Source: Ruminococcus sp. AF41-9 (GTDB taxonomy: Bacteria > Bacillota > Clostridia > Lachnospirales > Lachnospiraceae). From it: a stretch of 41,652 nt of DNA. The stretch spans positions 1 through 41,652 of the forward strand of contig NZ_QUDO01000034.1 of the NCBI RefSeq assembly GCF_003477525.1, read 5' to 3'. Made by a program: the position numbers and the translations under genes. Each line of letters starts with the position of its first letter. Within the stretch, counting starts at the first letter, position 1. This document shows, in pieces, positions 33,735 to 41,637 of the stretch. The notes below the pieces were generated by a model that saw only the letters and a list, made by a program, of their open reading frames with translations, was not told the DNA's origin and made no database searches.

Positions 33735-34025
33735 CTATTCCTTCGTCATTTGTGTTATTGCCAGAAGTTTCCCGATACTTCCAATCACTTTATATATGTA
33801 CATAATGATTTTCAGACAGTCATTCTTATAATATTTTTCTTCTCCTATGGAAACAATGCCACTTTCACATATATTCTATATTCAGCGCTTGAAAGTACCG
33901 GGAATAATAATTTTTTCACGCACAAAATCTCTAAAACCGCTTCCTTGTTTCCATATTCTGATTGTATCACACAGACTCCCGAAATCGCATGCATTCACAT
34001 AAACAACTATATTTTGCTACATATT
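33735..34025 (-). pseudogene. Possible remnant of a minus-strand gene
   Basis: The 560-base gap between the AAA-ATPase_like gene and the response regulator holds no intact gene. On the minus strand one frame reads protein-like (VNACDFGSLCDTIRIWKQGS, then GTFKR, later LLAITQMTKE) with only two closely spaced stops (TGA, TAG) near the middle, and ends just before the terminator-like hairpin at 33678-33724. I do not recognise the family. It may be a decayed gene of about 95 codons or chance. Confidence 0.3.
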
Positions 34026-34108
34026 TAGCACATTTTTTCAGTCTTCCTCACAGACAAATTGCATCCCGATATTTTTTATAGTATGATTATTGGAAATACA
34101 GTTCATTT

Positions 34109-34130
34109 TATCTGTCATATCCGACAGATA
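34109..34130. promoter_or_regulatory. Inverted repeat upstream of the response regulator remnant
   Basis: TATCTGTC and GACAGATA are perfect 8-bp arms around a 6-base spacer, 57 bases before the response regulator start. The position suits an operator or regulator site. The direct target is unknown. Confidence 0.4.
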
Positions 34131-34186
34131 TTGTCACTGACATAAGAAACTACAACCACTTTAATCCAAAGGAGCTTAATCCAATT

Positions 34187-34702
34187 TTGAAACTTGCAAT
34201 CTGTGAAGACAACCCTTCACATTATGAAATAATACATACTATTCTGCAAAAGTATCCTCCGGGAGCTTTTGAAATAACACATTTTATATCTGGTGATGAA
34301 TTTCTCCTGGCTGTTGCTGAAAACGGATGCCCTTATTCCATTGTACTGACAGATATTGATCTTGGTTCTGACACTGTAAATGGCATCTCACTTGCAGAAA
34401 AGATCAACCATATCAGTCCAGATACTCAGATTATTTTTATCAGCCAGTATCTGCAATATGCTACCGCAGTATATGAGACAGAACACACCTACTTTATCCA
34501 TAAACAGCAGATGGAAAAGTATCTTCCTCTAGCTCTGAGAGCAGCGTGCCAGAAGCTTGAGAAACTGCATACACGATATCTGTATTTCTCCGGGAATTCA
34601 CACAATTATCAGGTGCTCTGCTCCGATATTCTTTATCTGGAACGAAATCTGAGGCAGACCACGATCTATACCAGAACAGGAACATATCCAGATATCCTAT
34701 GA
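34187..34702 (+). CDS. AgrA/LytTR-type response regulator, truncated at the C-terminus
   Basis: The 171-aa product starts at a TTG (AAAGGAG site 12 bases before it) with a receiver domain: acidic pocket in CEDN at 6-9, phospho-acceptor Asp in VLTDIDLG near residue 57, and a later Ser/Lys region. It then enters the first third of a LytTR DNA-binding domain (YLYFSGNSHNYQVLCSDILYL) and stops abruptly at TYPDIL. A normal member has about 235-245 residues, so most of LytTR is missing. Directly after the stop, sequence of a histidine-kinase ATPase domain begins in another frame. I read this as an internal deletion that fused the 5' part of the regulator gene to the 3' part of its kinase gene. DNA binding is probably lost. 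Confidence 0.75.
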   Translation: MKLAICEDNPSHYEIIHTILQKYPPGAFEITHFISGDEFLLAVAENGCPYSIVLTDIDLGSDTVNGISLAEKINHISPDTQIIFISQYLQYATAVYETEHTYFIHKQQMEKYLPLALRAACQKLEKLHTRYLYFSGNSHNYQVLCSDILYLERNLRQTTIYTRTGTYPDIL

Positions 34703-35048
34703 GATCCTTTTACCGGAAAAGATTTCCATTGATACAACTGACCTGAGCAGTATATTTTTTAATCTTCTGGACAATGCTATCGAAGCTTGTAACGCTTCCG
34801 GCAATCCTGATTCTGAAATCCGGCTGTCTGCAAACATTTCCAACGGATTTCTGACTGTGTATATGCACAATACCAAAAACCCGATGCAGACTTTTACACA
34901 TAAGACTACAAAATCAGAACCGGATGCTCATGGATATGGGCTTTCTATTATTGAAGATATCTGCCAGAGGTATAATGGCTCCTATCAGTGGATTGACCAT
35001 AATGATACTTTTGATTCCATTGTCTTACTACAGATAAAAAATCTCTGA
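34690..35048 (+). pseudogene. 3' remnant of an AgrC-like GHKL histidine kinase
   Basis: About 118 codons in a single open frame, with no start and no ribosome site, encode the C-terminal GHKL ATPase lobe: an N-box (FNLLDNAIEACNASG), MHNTKNP, and a G-box (HGYGLSIIEDICQRYNGS), ending at a TGA at 35046-35048. The membrane sensor, dimerisation His and N-terminal half are gone. The junction with the response regulator is about 34680-34705. It ends 18 bases before the AraC regulator gene. The fragment matches quorum-sensing-type AgrC/HATPase_c_5 kinases. Without its His and sensor it cannot signal normally. Confidence 0.8.
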
Positions 35049-35066
35049 AAAAAGGAGGCGCTTTCC

Positions 35067-35954
35067 ATGCCAGTTACTCCCACAATTGAAGTAGATGATA
35101 CCCTGAAAGAACGAAGTTCTCACGGCTCCTTTGAGCTTCCCATAGAAACCTATACAGACAACTGCCAGATCTTCCATTCTCTCTATAACCACTGGCATGA
35201 TGAGATGGAACTGATCTATATTGAATCCGGCAGCGGTCTGGTGCGTCTGAATAAAGAGATTCTCCGCGTCAAGTCCGGTGATCTGATCATCGTAAACCGT
35301 GGAGTTCTTCATGGCATAAAAACAGATCTGAAGAATATCCTTTATTTCAGAAGCATTGTATTCGACCTGAGCTTCCTGTCCGGTCCGGTGGGGGATTTAT
35401 GTCAGGAACGTGTCATTTCCCTGCTGATGGAAAATCAGGCGGAATTTACCCATATTATTTCCAGATCTGATAACAATTACGGGAATATCTGCCTGCTTTT
35501 TGACAGAATCCATACCTGCCATAAAGAAAAAAAGCCATATTATTTCGTAAAATTAAAGGCTCTGTTCTTCAGCTTTTTCTACGAAATGCTCATGGGAAAT
35601 TACATCACTCCCGCAGATAAGGAAGAGAACAAAAGTCTTGCTTCTATTAAAAAGATCCTGGACTACATTAACCTCAATTATTCACAGCCGCTGACCGCAG
35701 CAGAGCTCACTGCTCTCTCTAATTACAGCGAATACTACTTTATGAAACTGTTCAAGCAATATACCGGTAAGACTCTGATCGCCTATATCAATGACCTGCG
35801 CATTGAGAAAGCCAAGCCTATGCTTCTGCACTCCGACTCCTCTGTCACAGAAATTGCACTGGAAGTAGGCTTCAACAACACCAGCTATTTCATCAAAAAG
35901 TTCCAGCAGGCAACCGGAATGTCTCCTCACAAATTTCGCAGAAACCTGTCATAA
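35067..35954 (+). CDS. AraC-family transcriptional regulator
   Basis: The 295-aa regulator has an N-terminal cupin sensor (HWHDEMELIYIESGSG then VKSGDLIIVNRGVLHGI near 50-95) and a C-terminal pair of AraC helix-turn-helices (SLASIKKILDYINLNYSQPL, AELTALSNYSEYYFMKLFKQ, then VTEIALEVGFNNTSYFIKKF and GMSPHKFRR). Such AraC proteins respond to a sugar or related effector. An AAAAGGAGG site precedes the ATG, and the gene starts 18 bases after the kinase remnant. It lies just upstream of glgP on the same strand, so it may control glycogen/maltodextrin use, but a 170-base gap with its own -10-like box separates them. The effector is unknown. Confidence 0.9.
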   Translation: MPVTPTIEVDDTLKERSSHGSFELPIETYTDNCQIFHSLYNHWHDEMELIYIESGSGLVRLNKEILRVKSGDLIIVNRGVLHGIKTDLKNILYFRSIVFDLSFLSGPVGDLCQERVISLLMENQAEFTHIISRSDNNYGNICLLFDRIHTCHKEKKPYYFVKLKALFFSFFYEMLMGNYITPADKEENKSLASIKKILDYINLNYSQPLTAAELTALSNYSEYYFMKLFKQYTGKTLIAYINDLRIEKAKPMLLHSDSSVTEIALEVGFNNTSYFIKKFQQATGMSPHKFRRNLS

Positions 35955-35993
35955 AATCGCAATTTTGTTGTATTTTTTTTAATAGACTGCTGA

Positions 35994-36027
35994 TATAGTT
36001 ATAGATGTCAGCAAGAGAACTTCTCTT
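35994..36027 (+). promoter_or_regulatory. Candidate glgP promoter (-10) with a 15-bp inverted repeat
   Basis: TATAGT at 35994-35999 is the best -10; a matching -35 is unclear (TTGTTG is too far upstream). AAGAGAA-C-TTCTCTT at 36013-36027 is a perfect inverted repeat just downstream of the expected start of transcription, a placement typical of repressor sites. Confidence 0.35.
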
Positions 36028-36124
36028 CCTGATATAAATCAAAAACAATACACTATTCAAAACTAAAAAATAAGCAATCTAACTCATAAAAAAACACATA
36101 TTCATTTCAGAAAGGGAGATTACG

Positions 36125-38392
36125 ATGGAAAATTTAGAAAAGCTCATCTACGACCTGTATAAGAAAAACACACGCCAGTGCACAAACGAAGAAATTTACA
36201 ATGCATTATTGATTTATACCAAAAATCAGCTCTTCGAAAAAGGCTATCAGGACGGAAAGAAGAAAATTTATTATATTTCCGCAGAGTTCCTAATCGGTAA
36301 ATTATTATCCAATAACCTGATCAACCTGGGAATCTATGATGATGTTGCTGCATTCTTAAAAGAGAATGGAAAAGCCATCGCTGCTATCGAAGAAGTTGAA
36401 CCGGAACCATCTCTTGGTAACGGCGGTCTTGGACGTCTGGCAGCATGCTTCCTGGATTCTATCGCAACTCTGGGACTTCCGGGCGAAGGTATTGGTCTGA
36501 ACTATCACCTCGGACTGTTCAAACAGCTCTTTGAGAACAGACTTCAGAAAGAAACTCCGAACCCATGGATTGAAGAACACAGCTGGCTCACACCTGCAGG
36601 TGTTTCCTATACTGTACCGTTCCGCGGATTCTCACTGAAATCTTCCCTGTACGATATCGATGTTGCAGGCTACAATAACAAATCCATTCATCTGCACTTA
36701 TTTGACATTGATCTGGCAGATGAATCCATGGTTCACGATGGAATTTCCTTTAACAAAAAGGACATCCTTCACAACCTGACACTGTTCCTGTATCCGGATG
36801 ACAGTGATGATGACGGACGTAAGCTCCGTATCTTCCAGCAGTACTTCATGGTATCCAATGCTGCTCAGTTCATCCTTGACGAAGCAACAAAAAAAGGCTG
36901 CAACCTGCATGACCTTGCAGACTACGCAGTGATCCAGATCAACGATACTCACCCAAGTATGGTCATTCCAGAACTGATCCGTCTCCTGACAGAGCGCGGA
37001 ATCGACTTTGATGAAGCTGCTGAAATCGTATCCAAAGTATGTGCTTACACAAACCATACCATACTTGCAGAAGCTCTGGAAAAATGGCCAATGGACTACC
37101 TTCTTGATGTAGTTCCTCACCTTGTACCGATCATCGAAAAACTGGATGAGAAAATCAAAGCAAAATATCCACAGGAAAATGTGGCAATTATCGACAAGAA
37201 CAATCTGGTTCATATGGCACATATGGATATCCACTACGGATTCTCCATTAACGGTGTTGCTGCCCTGCATACAGAAATCCTGAAAACAAGCGAGCTGAAA
37301 GCTTTCTATGATATTTATCCGGAGAAATTCAATAACAAAACTAACGGTATCACATTCCGCCGCTGGTTAATGCACTGCAATCATCCGCTGACAGACTATA
37401 TTACCTCCCTGATCGGTGATGAGTTTAAAACAAATGCAACTGCACTGGAAAATCTCCTGAAATATAAGGATGATGAAGCAGTTCTGAATAAGCTCCTTGA
37501 GATCAAAACAGAAGCTAAGAAAACCTGTAAAGAATTTATCCTGTCCAATACAGGTGTTGAAATTGATGAAAACAGCATCTATGATATCCAGATCAAACGT
37601 CTCCATGAGTACAAACGTCAGCAGTTAAATGCTCTGTACATCATCAGCAAATATCTGGAGATCAAGGGTGGAAAGAAACCATCTCAGCCTGTTACCTTTA
37701 TCTTCGGTGCAAAAGCAGCTCCTGCTTATGTGATCGCAAAGGATATCATTCATCTTCTGCTCACACTTCAGGATCTTATCAAAGATGATCCGGAAGTTGC
37801 ACCATACATGAAGCTTGTTATGGTTGAGAACTATAATGTATCTGCAGCTGAGAAATTATTCCCTGCATGCGATATTTCCGAGCAGATCTCCCTGGCTTCC
37901 AAAGAAGCAAGCGGTACAGGTAACATGAAGTTCATGCTGAACGGTGCTGTTACTCTGGGAACTATGGACGGTGCTAATGTTGAGATCAGTGAACTGGTCG
38001 GTGAAGATAACATCTATATCTTCGGTGAATCCAGTGAGAAAGTTATCGAACATTATGAGAAGGCTGATTACTGCTCCAAAGCTATCTACGACAACGACAA
38101 ACGCATCAAAGAATGTGTTGACTTCATCGTAAGCGAAAAGATGCTGGCACTTGGCCACAAAGAAAATCTGGAAAGACTGCACCACGAACTGGTAAACAAA
38201 GACTGGTTCATGACACTGCTTGACTTCAACGATTATGTTGAAAAGAAAGATCAGGCATTAGCTGATTATGCTGACAGAAAAGCATGGGCTCAGAAGATGC
38301 TGGTTAACATTGCAAAAGCCGGATTCTTCTCATCTGACAGAACAATCGAGCAGTACAATAATGATATCTGGCACCTGACACCGGCAAAATAA
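36125..38392 (+). CDS. glgP: Glycogen/alpha-glucan phosphorylase
   Basis: This 755-aa PLP enzyme releases glucose 1-phosphate from the non-reducing ends of glycogen or maltodextrin. It shows the GT35 features: [32 protein letters not shown] (substrate site), [36 protein letters not shown], and [15 protein letters not shown] with the PLP lysine, then [11 protein letters not shown]. The length suits a bacterial glycogen/maltodextrin phosphorylase; the animal N-terminal regulatory phosphorylation site is absent. An AAAGGGAG site lies 9 bases before the ATG. It is transcribed alone and ends at the terminator at 38424-38475. Codon use is that of a well-expressed gene (many GCA, GGT, CTG). The call is secure. 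Confidence 0.97.
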   Translation: MENLEKLIYDLYKKNTRQCTNEEIYNALLIYTKNQLFEKGYQDGKKKIYYISAEFLIGKLLSNNLINLGIYDDVAAFLKENGKAIAAIEEVEPEPSLGNGGLGRLAACFLDSIATLGLPGEGIGLNYHLGLFKQLFENRLQKETPNPWIEEHSWLTPAGVSYTVPFRGFSLKSSLYDIDVAGYNNKSIHLHLFDIDLADESMVHDGISFNKKDILHNLTLFLYPDDSDDDGRKLRIFQQYFMVSNAAQFILDEATKKGCNLHDLADYAVIQINDTHPSMVIPELIRLLTERGIDFDEAAEIVSKVCAYTNHTILAEALEKWPMDYLLDVVPHLVPIIEKLDEKIKAKYPQENVAIIDKNNLVHMAHMDIHYGFSINGVAALHTEILKTSELKAFYDIYPEKFNNKTNGITFRRWLMHCNHPLTDYITSLIGDEFKTNATALENLLKYKDDEAVLNKLLEIKTEAKKTCKEFILSNTGVEIDENSIYDIQIKRLHEYKRQQLNALYIISKYLEIKGGKKPSQPVTFIFGAKAAPAYVIAKDIIHLLLTLQDLIKDDPEVAPYMKLVMVENYNVSAAEKLFPACDISEQISLASKEASGTGNMKFMLNGAVTLGTMDGANVEISELVGEDNIYIFGESSEKVIEHYEKADYCSKAIYDNDKRIKECVDFIVSEKMLALGHKENLERLHHELVNKDWFMTLLDFNDYVEKKDQALADYADRKAWAQKMLVNIAKAGFFSSDRTIEQYNNDIWHLTPAK

Positions 38393-38423
38393 TTTCATAA
38401 CGGTATCAATCATATAAAAAGTC

Positions 38424-38475
38424 AACAGCAGGCATTGTATATTCGCTGGAATGTACAGATGTCTGCTGTTTTTGT
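38424..38475 (+). terminator. Rho-independent terminator of glgP
   Basis: AACAGCAGGCAT pairs with ATGTCTGCTGTT (one mismatch), with TGTA/TACA inside, and is followed by TTTTTGTTTTTG. It lies 32 bases after the glgP stop. Confidence 0.85.
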
Positions 38476-38592
38476 TTTTGTTTTTCTTTATCCGGAATAT
38501 TGGGATATTCTTTATTTTATGACAATGAAATATACCGCAAAGCAGATGGCAGGCAGCTGCCCGACCGTAAGGACTGTAAGCGTAAAAAAATA

Positions 38593-39753
38593 TCAGATAT
38601 CTTTATAATAAGCCGGGGAAATCACATCTGCTTCTTTGCAGGAACAGCCATTTTCGTAGCAGTCGCAGCAATCACAGTTTGAGCAGTACATATGTGTATC
38701 CGGGATATAGAACAGTCCTCCGTAAAGTGGTGATGTTCTCAGTTCTTTGGATTCTTTTTTGCTGTTTGCAAAGTGGATTCCATTGGAGATCAGCATATTT
38801 TCCGGTTCATACTGTGAGAAGTCAAAGTAATGTCCCTGGGTTCCGTGATGTGGAACTTTGATGCACCAGTAATGTTCATATAATGGCAGATTTCCGTCAT
38901 AGTTTTCTGCGATCATCTTCATGTGTTCCGGCTGGACATCTCCGGTAAACAGCAGATTCAGTTCACCGTCATGGGCATTCTGGAATACGATGCTGATTTT
39001 ATGTTTGAACTGCCTGAGGTTTACTTTGTTTGTATTCAGGAAGTTAAGAAGTTCTTTAAATTCCGGAATGGCTTTGATTCTTCGAAACTCTCTGTCGTAG
39101 ACATATGCCAGGGAAATTTTTTCCTGTTCTTCTTCGGACTGTGCTTTTCCTTCTTCTGTCATGGACCAGATGATCCTGCGCAGTCTTTCCGCAAAGGTCA
39201 GCAGAACCTCCATTACTTCTGTGAATTTTTCGTTCTGGCTGAGTTCGTTGTAGACGGTATCTGTTTCCTGTTGGATCACATCTGTGTCCGGCCAGAGTGC
39301 CTGGTATTTGTTTTCGAAAAGTTTTCCTCTGCTTAAGAGTTCTACATTCTGTTTGTTTTCCAGAAGTGCATCTACCAGTGCAAACAGGCTGACCTGACGG
39401 CTTGGGAGGCCGGATTCTTTCAGCAGGTCTGCAAGAAGTAATAATACCAGGGTTCGGCTCATTTCTTCGCGGGAAAATACGTCCGGCAGATAGATTTTTC
39501 CGAAGTCGAAGGAGCTGTCTCTGTTTTTCATCATGTAGAGCAGACCGGATAAGTGATCCATGTGAAAATGTGTCAGTAACAGGTTTTTGCAGTTGATGGT
39601 GGACAGGTCTGAGATAATCACGTCAAATATTTCTCTTCTCGGGCGACCTTCTATTCTGCTGTTGTTGGTTCCGAAGTCTACCAGCAGGCTTTTTTTTCTG
39701 TCCCGGAGGCAGAAGCAGTCTCCGAAACCTACATTATACATTCGTACTTTCAT
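38593..39753 (-). CDS. Metallo-beta-lactamase-fold hydrolase with Cys-rich tail (ComEC-like lactamase domain)
   Basis: The 386-aa protein begins MKVRMYNVGFGDCFCL, recalling the DNA-internalisation-related lactamase domains (VGxGD start). The metal site HFHMDH lies at 62-67, an insertion of about 200 helical residues follows, then LLFTGDVQPEHM and KVPHHGTQGHYFD with further ligands. No signal peptide or membrane helices are present, so it is cytoplasmic and not a full ComEC. The last 40 residues hold seven cysteines within a short stretch (around residues 362-378), probably metal binding. Substrate is unknown; relatives cleave nucleic acids or phosphodiesters. It is 59 bases downstream of the Crp/Fnr gene on the same strand and may be under that promoter. 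Confidence 0.8.
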   Translation of the reverse strand: MKVRMYNVGFGDCFCLRDRKKSLLVDFGTNNSRIEGRPRREIFDVIISDLSTINCKNLLLTHFHMDHLSGLLYMMKNRDSSFDFGKIYLPDVFSREEMSRTLVLLLLADLLKESGLPSRQVSLFALVDALLENKQNVELLSRGKLFENKYQALWPDTDVIQQETDTVYNELSQNEKFTEVMEVLLTFAERLRRIIWSMTEEGKAQSEEEQEKISLAYVYDREFRRIKAIPEFKELLNFLNTNKVNLRQFKHKISIVFQNAHDGELNLLFTGDVQPEHMKMIAENYDGNLPLYEHYWCIKVPHHGTQGHYFDFSQYEPENMLISNGIHFANSKKESKELRTSPLYGGLFYIPDTHMYCSNCDCCDCYENGCSCKEADVISPAYYKDI

Positions 39754-39812
39754 TGTTTCTCTTTTCCTCTTGTTGTTTATATGTCTCTTTTATCTGTTCT
39801 TTTGTCTGTTTT

Positions 39813-40481
39813 TTACTCTATCTCTTTGTTCAGAATAAAATGATTCTTTTTATACTGAATCATGCCTTCTTTTTGCATCTTTGAGAGTTCCGCAGAGAGT
39901 GCGCTTCTGTCAACTGCCAGATATTCTGCGAGCTGCTGTCTGTTAAATGGAATTGTGATGTCACTGCTGTTCTGTTGTGCTGCTTCGCTGGAAAGATAAG
40001 CGAGTACTTTTCCGCGGATGGTTTTTTTGCTGACCTGGTCGATTTTTCTGGTGAGTGTTAAGTTCTTTTTTGCCAGAATAGCAACCAGATTTTCTACCAG
40101 TCTGTGGTGGAAGTCACAGGCGGAAGTGCAGGTTTGCAGGACGCGGTGTGCATTCAGCATCAGAACCTGGGTTTCTTCTACTGCGAGTGCGCTGACCATC
40201 AGTGGTGTTTTTTCCATGCAGGCATATGCTTCGCCAAAAAGCTGGCCTTTTCTGAATCCCGCAAGGATCTGGCGTTCTCCCCAGTAGTCGTCGCTGACTA
40301 CCTGAACGGTTCCTTCCAGGATCATTCCGAAATGTTCGGTTGTTTCGCCGGCGTGGAAGATGTATTCACCTTTTTTCCATGTTTTTACAGTGGCGTTCAG
40401 ACAGTCCAGAAGGCTTTGTATTTCTTCTTTTGTAAAGCCCTGAAATAAACGGGATTTGCATAAAAAATCTGTGTTTATCAT
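39813..40481 (-). CDS. Crp/Fnr-family transcriptional regulator
   Basis: From Met at 40479-40481 (AAAGGA site 5 bases before it; the frame opens 15 codons earlier) the protein has 222 residues. An N-terminal cyclic-nucleotide-binding-like beta-roll (GEYIFHAGETTEHFGMILEG, then GQLFGEAYA) is followed by a long dimer helix and a C-terminal winged helix (FNRQQLAEYLAVDRSALSAELSKMQKEG). No four-cysteine Fnr cluster is visible, so it is not a classical oxygen sensor. Related clostridial regulators respond to NO, nitrosative stress or redox. A palindrome GTTGTA-AA-TACAAC (40514-40527) lies between its promoter and start, suggesting autoregulation. The downstream MBL-fold gene may be its target. Confidence 0.9.
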   Translation of the reverse strand: MINTDFLCKSRLFQGFTKEEIQSLLDCLNATVKTWKKGEYIFHAGETTEHFGMILEGTVQVVSDDYWGERQILAGFRKGQLFGEAYACMEKTPLMVSALAVEETQVLMLNAHRVLQTCTSACDFHHRLVENLVAILAKKNLTLTRKIDQVSKKTIRGKVLAYLSSEAAQQNSSDITIPFNRQQLAEYLAVDRSALSAELSKMQKEGMIQYKKNHFILNKEIE

Positions 40482-40513
40482 TTGATTCCTTTCGGATGGT
40501 TTTTTAGATATTT

Positions 40514-40527
40514 GTTGTAAATACAAC
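40514..40527. promoter_or_regulatory. 14-bp palindrome, candidate Crp/Fnr operator
   Basis: GTTGTA-AA-TACAAC is a perfect inverted repeat located downstream of the -10 box and 33 bases before the regulator start, suited to repression by its own product. Confidence 0.45.
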
Positions 40528-40537
40528 GGCTGTTTTT

Positions 40538-40566
40538 ATTTTAATATACAAAAATAAGAAATGCAA
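40538..40566 (-). promoter_or_regulatory. Promoter of the Crp/Fnr regulator gene
   Basis: On the minus strand TTGCAT (40561-40566) and TAAAAT (40538-40543) are separated by 17 bases, about 57 bases before the start. Confidence 0.65.
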
Positions 40567-40609
40567 GGGAGTATTGTTTGTGATATGATAGAAAAAATGG
40601 AGAAGGGAC

Positions 40610-40824
40610 GCCTGGGAGGGGAAGATGTGTGTGGGCTTAGTTTCAGAACCCTGTAATTCTAAGGCATTCGGAAATCTGCTAAAACCATGAGCAGCCCTCT
40701 CAAACTCGCTCCGTTGCAAACTTCGCTCAAACAGTGAGACGGTCTGCTCATAACGCAGATTCCCGAATACCAAGAATTATCAGGAACCTTCAAATGCGCC
40801 CACACACATCTTCCCCTCCCAGGC
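40610..40824. repeat. ~215-bp palindromic MITE-like repeat
   Basis: The terminal arms at 40610-40636 and 40798-40824 are perfect 27-bp inverted repeats. Inside, further paired blocks continue the fold: TTCGGAAATCTGC with GCAGATTCCCGAA (near-perfect) and ATGAGCAG with CTGCTCAT. Most of the element can therefore form one long hairpin. Near the tip, CAAACTCGCT and CAAACTTCGCT form a short direct repeat. It lies between the divergent Crp/Fnr and endonuclease III genes. No transposase is present. I recall similar repeats, and the spurious short protein they encode, as common between genes of Lachnospiraceae, so I class it as a non-autonomous repeat. Confidence 0.7.
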
Positions 40825-40907
40825 TGTATATTGGTAAAAAAACAAAATCAAAATTGCTTCGCAATTAATTTTATAAATGACTTTAAAAAGAAATGGAGTT
40901 TACACAT

Positions 40908-41543
40908 ATGACAAAAAAAGAACTGGCCCTTGAGGTTATTGATCGATTAAGGAAAGAATATCCAGATGCGGACTGTACTCTGGATTATGATAATGCGTGG
41001 AAGCTGCTGGTGAGTGTCCGCCTGGCGGCTCAGTGTACGGATGCAAGAGTGAATGTAGTTGTTCAGGATCTGTATGCGAAATATCCTACTGTGGAGGCTC
41101 TTGCCAGTGCGGATGTGGCAGATATTGAGGCGATTGTGCGTCCCTGTGGACTTGGAAAGAGTAAGGCAAGGGATATCAGTGCCTGTATGAAGGTTCTTCA
41201 TGAGCAGTATCATGACAATGTTCCGGATGATTTTAATGCGCTGCTGAAGCTTCCGGGTGTGGGAAGAAAGAGTGCTAACCTGATCATGGGAGATGTGTTT
41301 GGAAAACCGGCGATTGTTACTGATACTCATTGTATCCGTCTTTCTAACCGCATTGGTCTGGTTGATAATATCAAAGAGCCTAAGAAGGTGGAAATGGAAT
41401 TATGGAAGATTGTTCCGCCGGAAGAGGGCAATGATCTCTGTCACCGTCTGGTTAATCACGGACGTGATGTCTGTACTGCCCGTACAAAGCCATACTGTGA
41501 CAGATGCTGCCTAAATGATATCTGCGCCAGAAATGGACTATAG
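40908..41543 (+). CDS. nth: Endonuclease III (DNA glycosylase/AP lyase)
   Basis: This base-excision repair enzyme removes oxidised pyrimidines and nicks at abasic sites. From the preferred start at 40908 (GGAG 9 bases before it; an in-frame ATG lies at 40893) it has 211 residues, the usual length. The helix-hairpin-helix LPGVGRKSANLI holds the catalytic Lys, VTDTHCIRLSNRIGL holds the catalytic Asp, and the C-terminal iron-sulfur cluster is C-x6-C-x2-C-x5-C (CTARTKPYCDRCCLNDIC). AQCTDARVNVV is also typical, with the C-terminal R-x-G tail. It is separated from the neighbours by the palindromic repeat. The call is secure. Confidence 0.97.
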   Translation: MTKKELALEVIDRLRKEYPDADCTLDYDNAWKLLVSVRLAAQCTDARVNVVVQDLYAKYPTVEALASADVADIEAIVRPCGLGKSKARDISACMKVLHEQYHDNVPDDFNALLKLPGVGRKSANLIMGDVFGKPAIVTDTHCIRLSNRIGLVDNIKEPKKVEMELWKIVPPEEGNDLCHRLVNHGRDVCTARTKPYCDRCCLNDICARNGL

Positions 41544-41598
41544 CAATCCTCGTAAATAATGCATTTAAGACAGTTCAGCAGAGGGTGAAAGACAAGGA

Positions 41599-41637
41599 AG
41601 ATATCTGCAGGCGTGCTGACGCACGGCAAAGATATCT
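41599..41637. repeat. Stem-loop candidate at the window end
   Basis: AGATATCT occurs at 41599-41606 and 41630-41637 (self-complementary, so both direct and inverted), enclosing CGTGC-TGAC-GCACG at 41612-41625. No gene is seen after nth up to 41652. The stretch may be the start of a larger repeat or an nth terminator without a T-run. Confidence 0.35.

Noticed and set aside
33750..34028. 92-codon plus-strand frame in the gap after the AAA-ATPase_like gene
   Set aside because: No ribosome site, hydrophobic/Asn-rich random-looking sequence; the minus strand explains the stretch better.
36698..37270. 190-codon minus-strand open frame
   Set aside because: It is a shadow of glgP on the opposite strand.
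38500..38682. 60-codon plus-strand frame after glgP
   Set aside because: It lies past the glgP terminator without a promoter or good ribosome site and overlaps the end of the MBL-fold gene.
40504..40773. 89-codon minus-strand frame over the palindromic repeat
   Set aside because: It is produced by the repeat itself (FERSLQRSEFERA-type peptide) and overlaps the Crp/Fnr promoter and operator; most likely a spurious protein.
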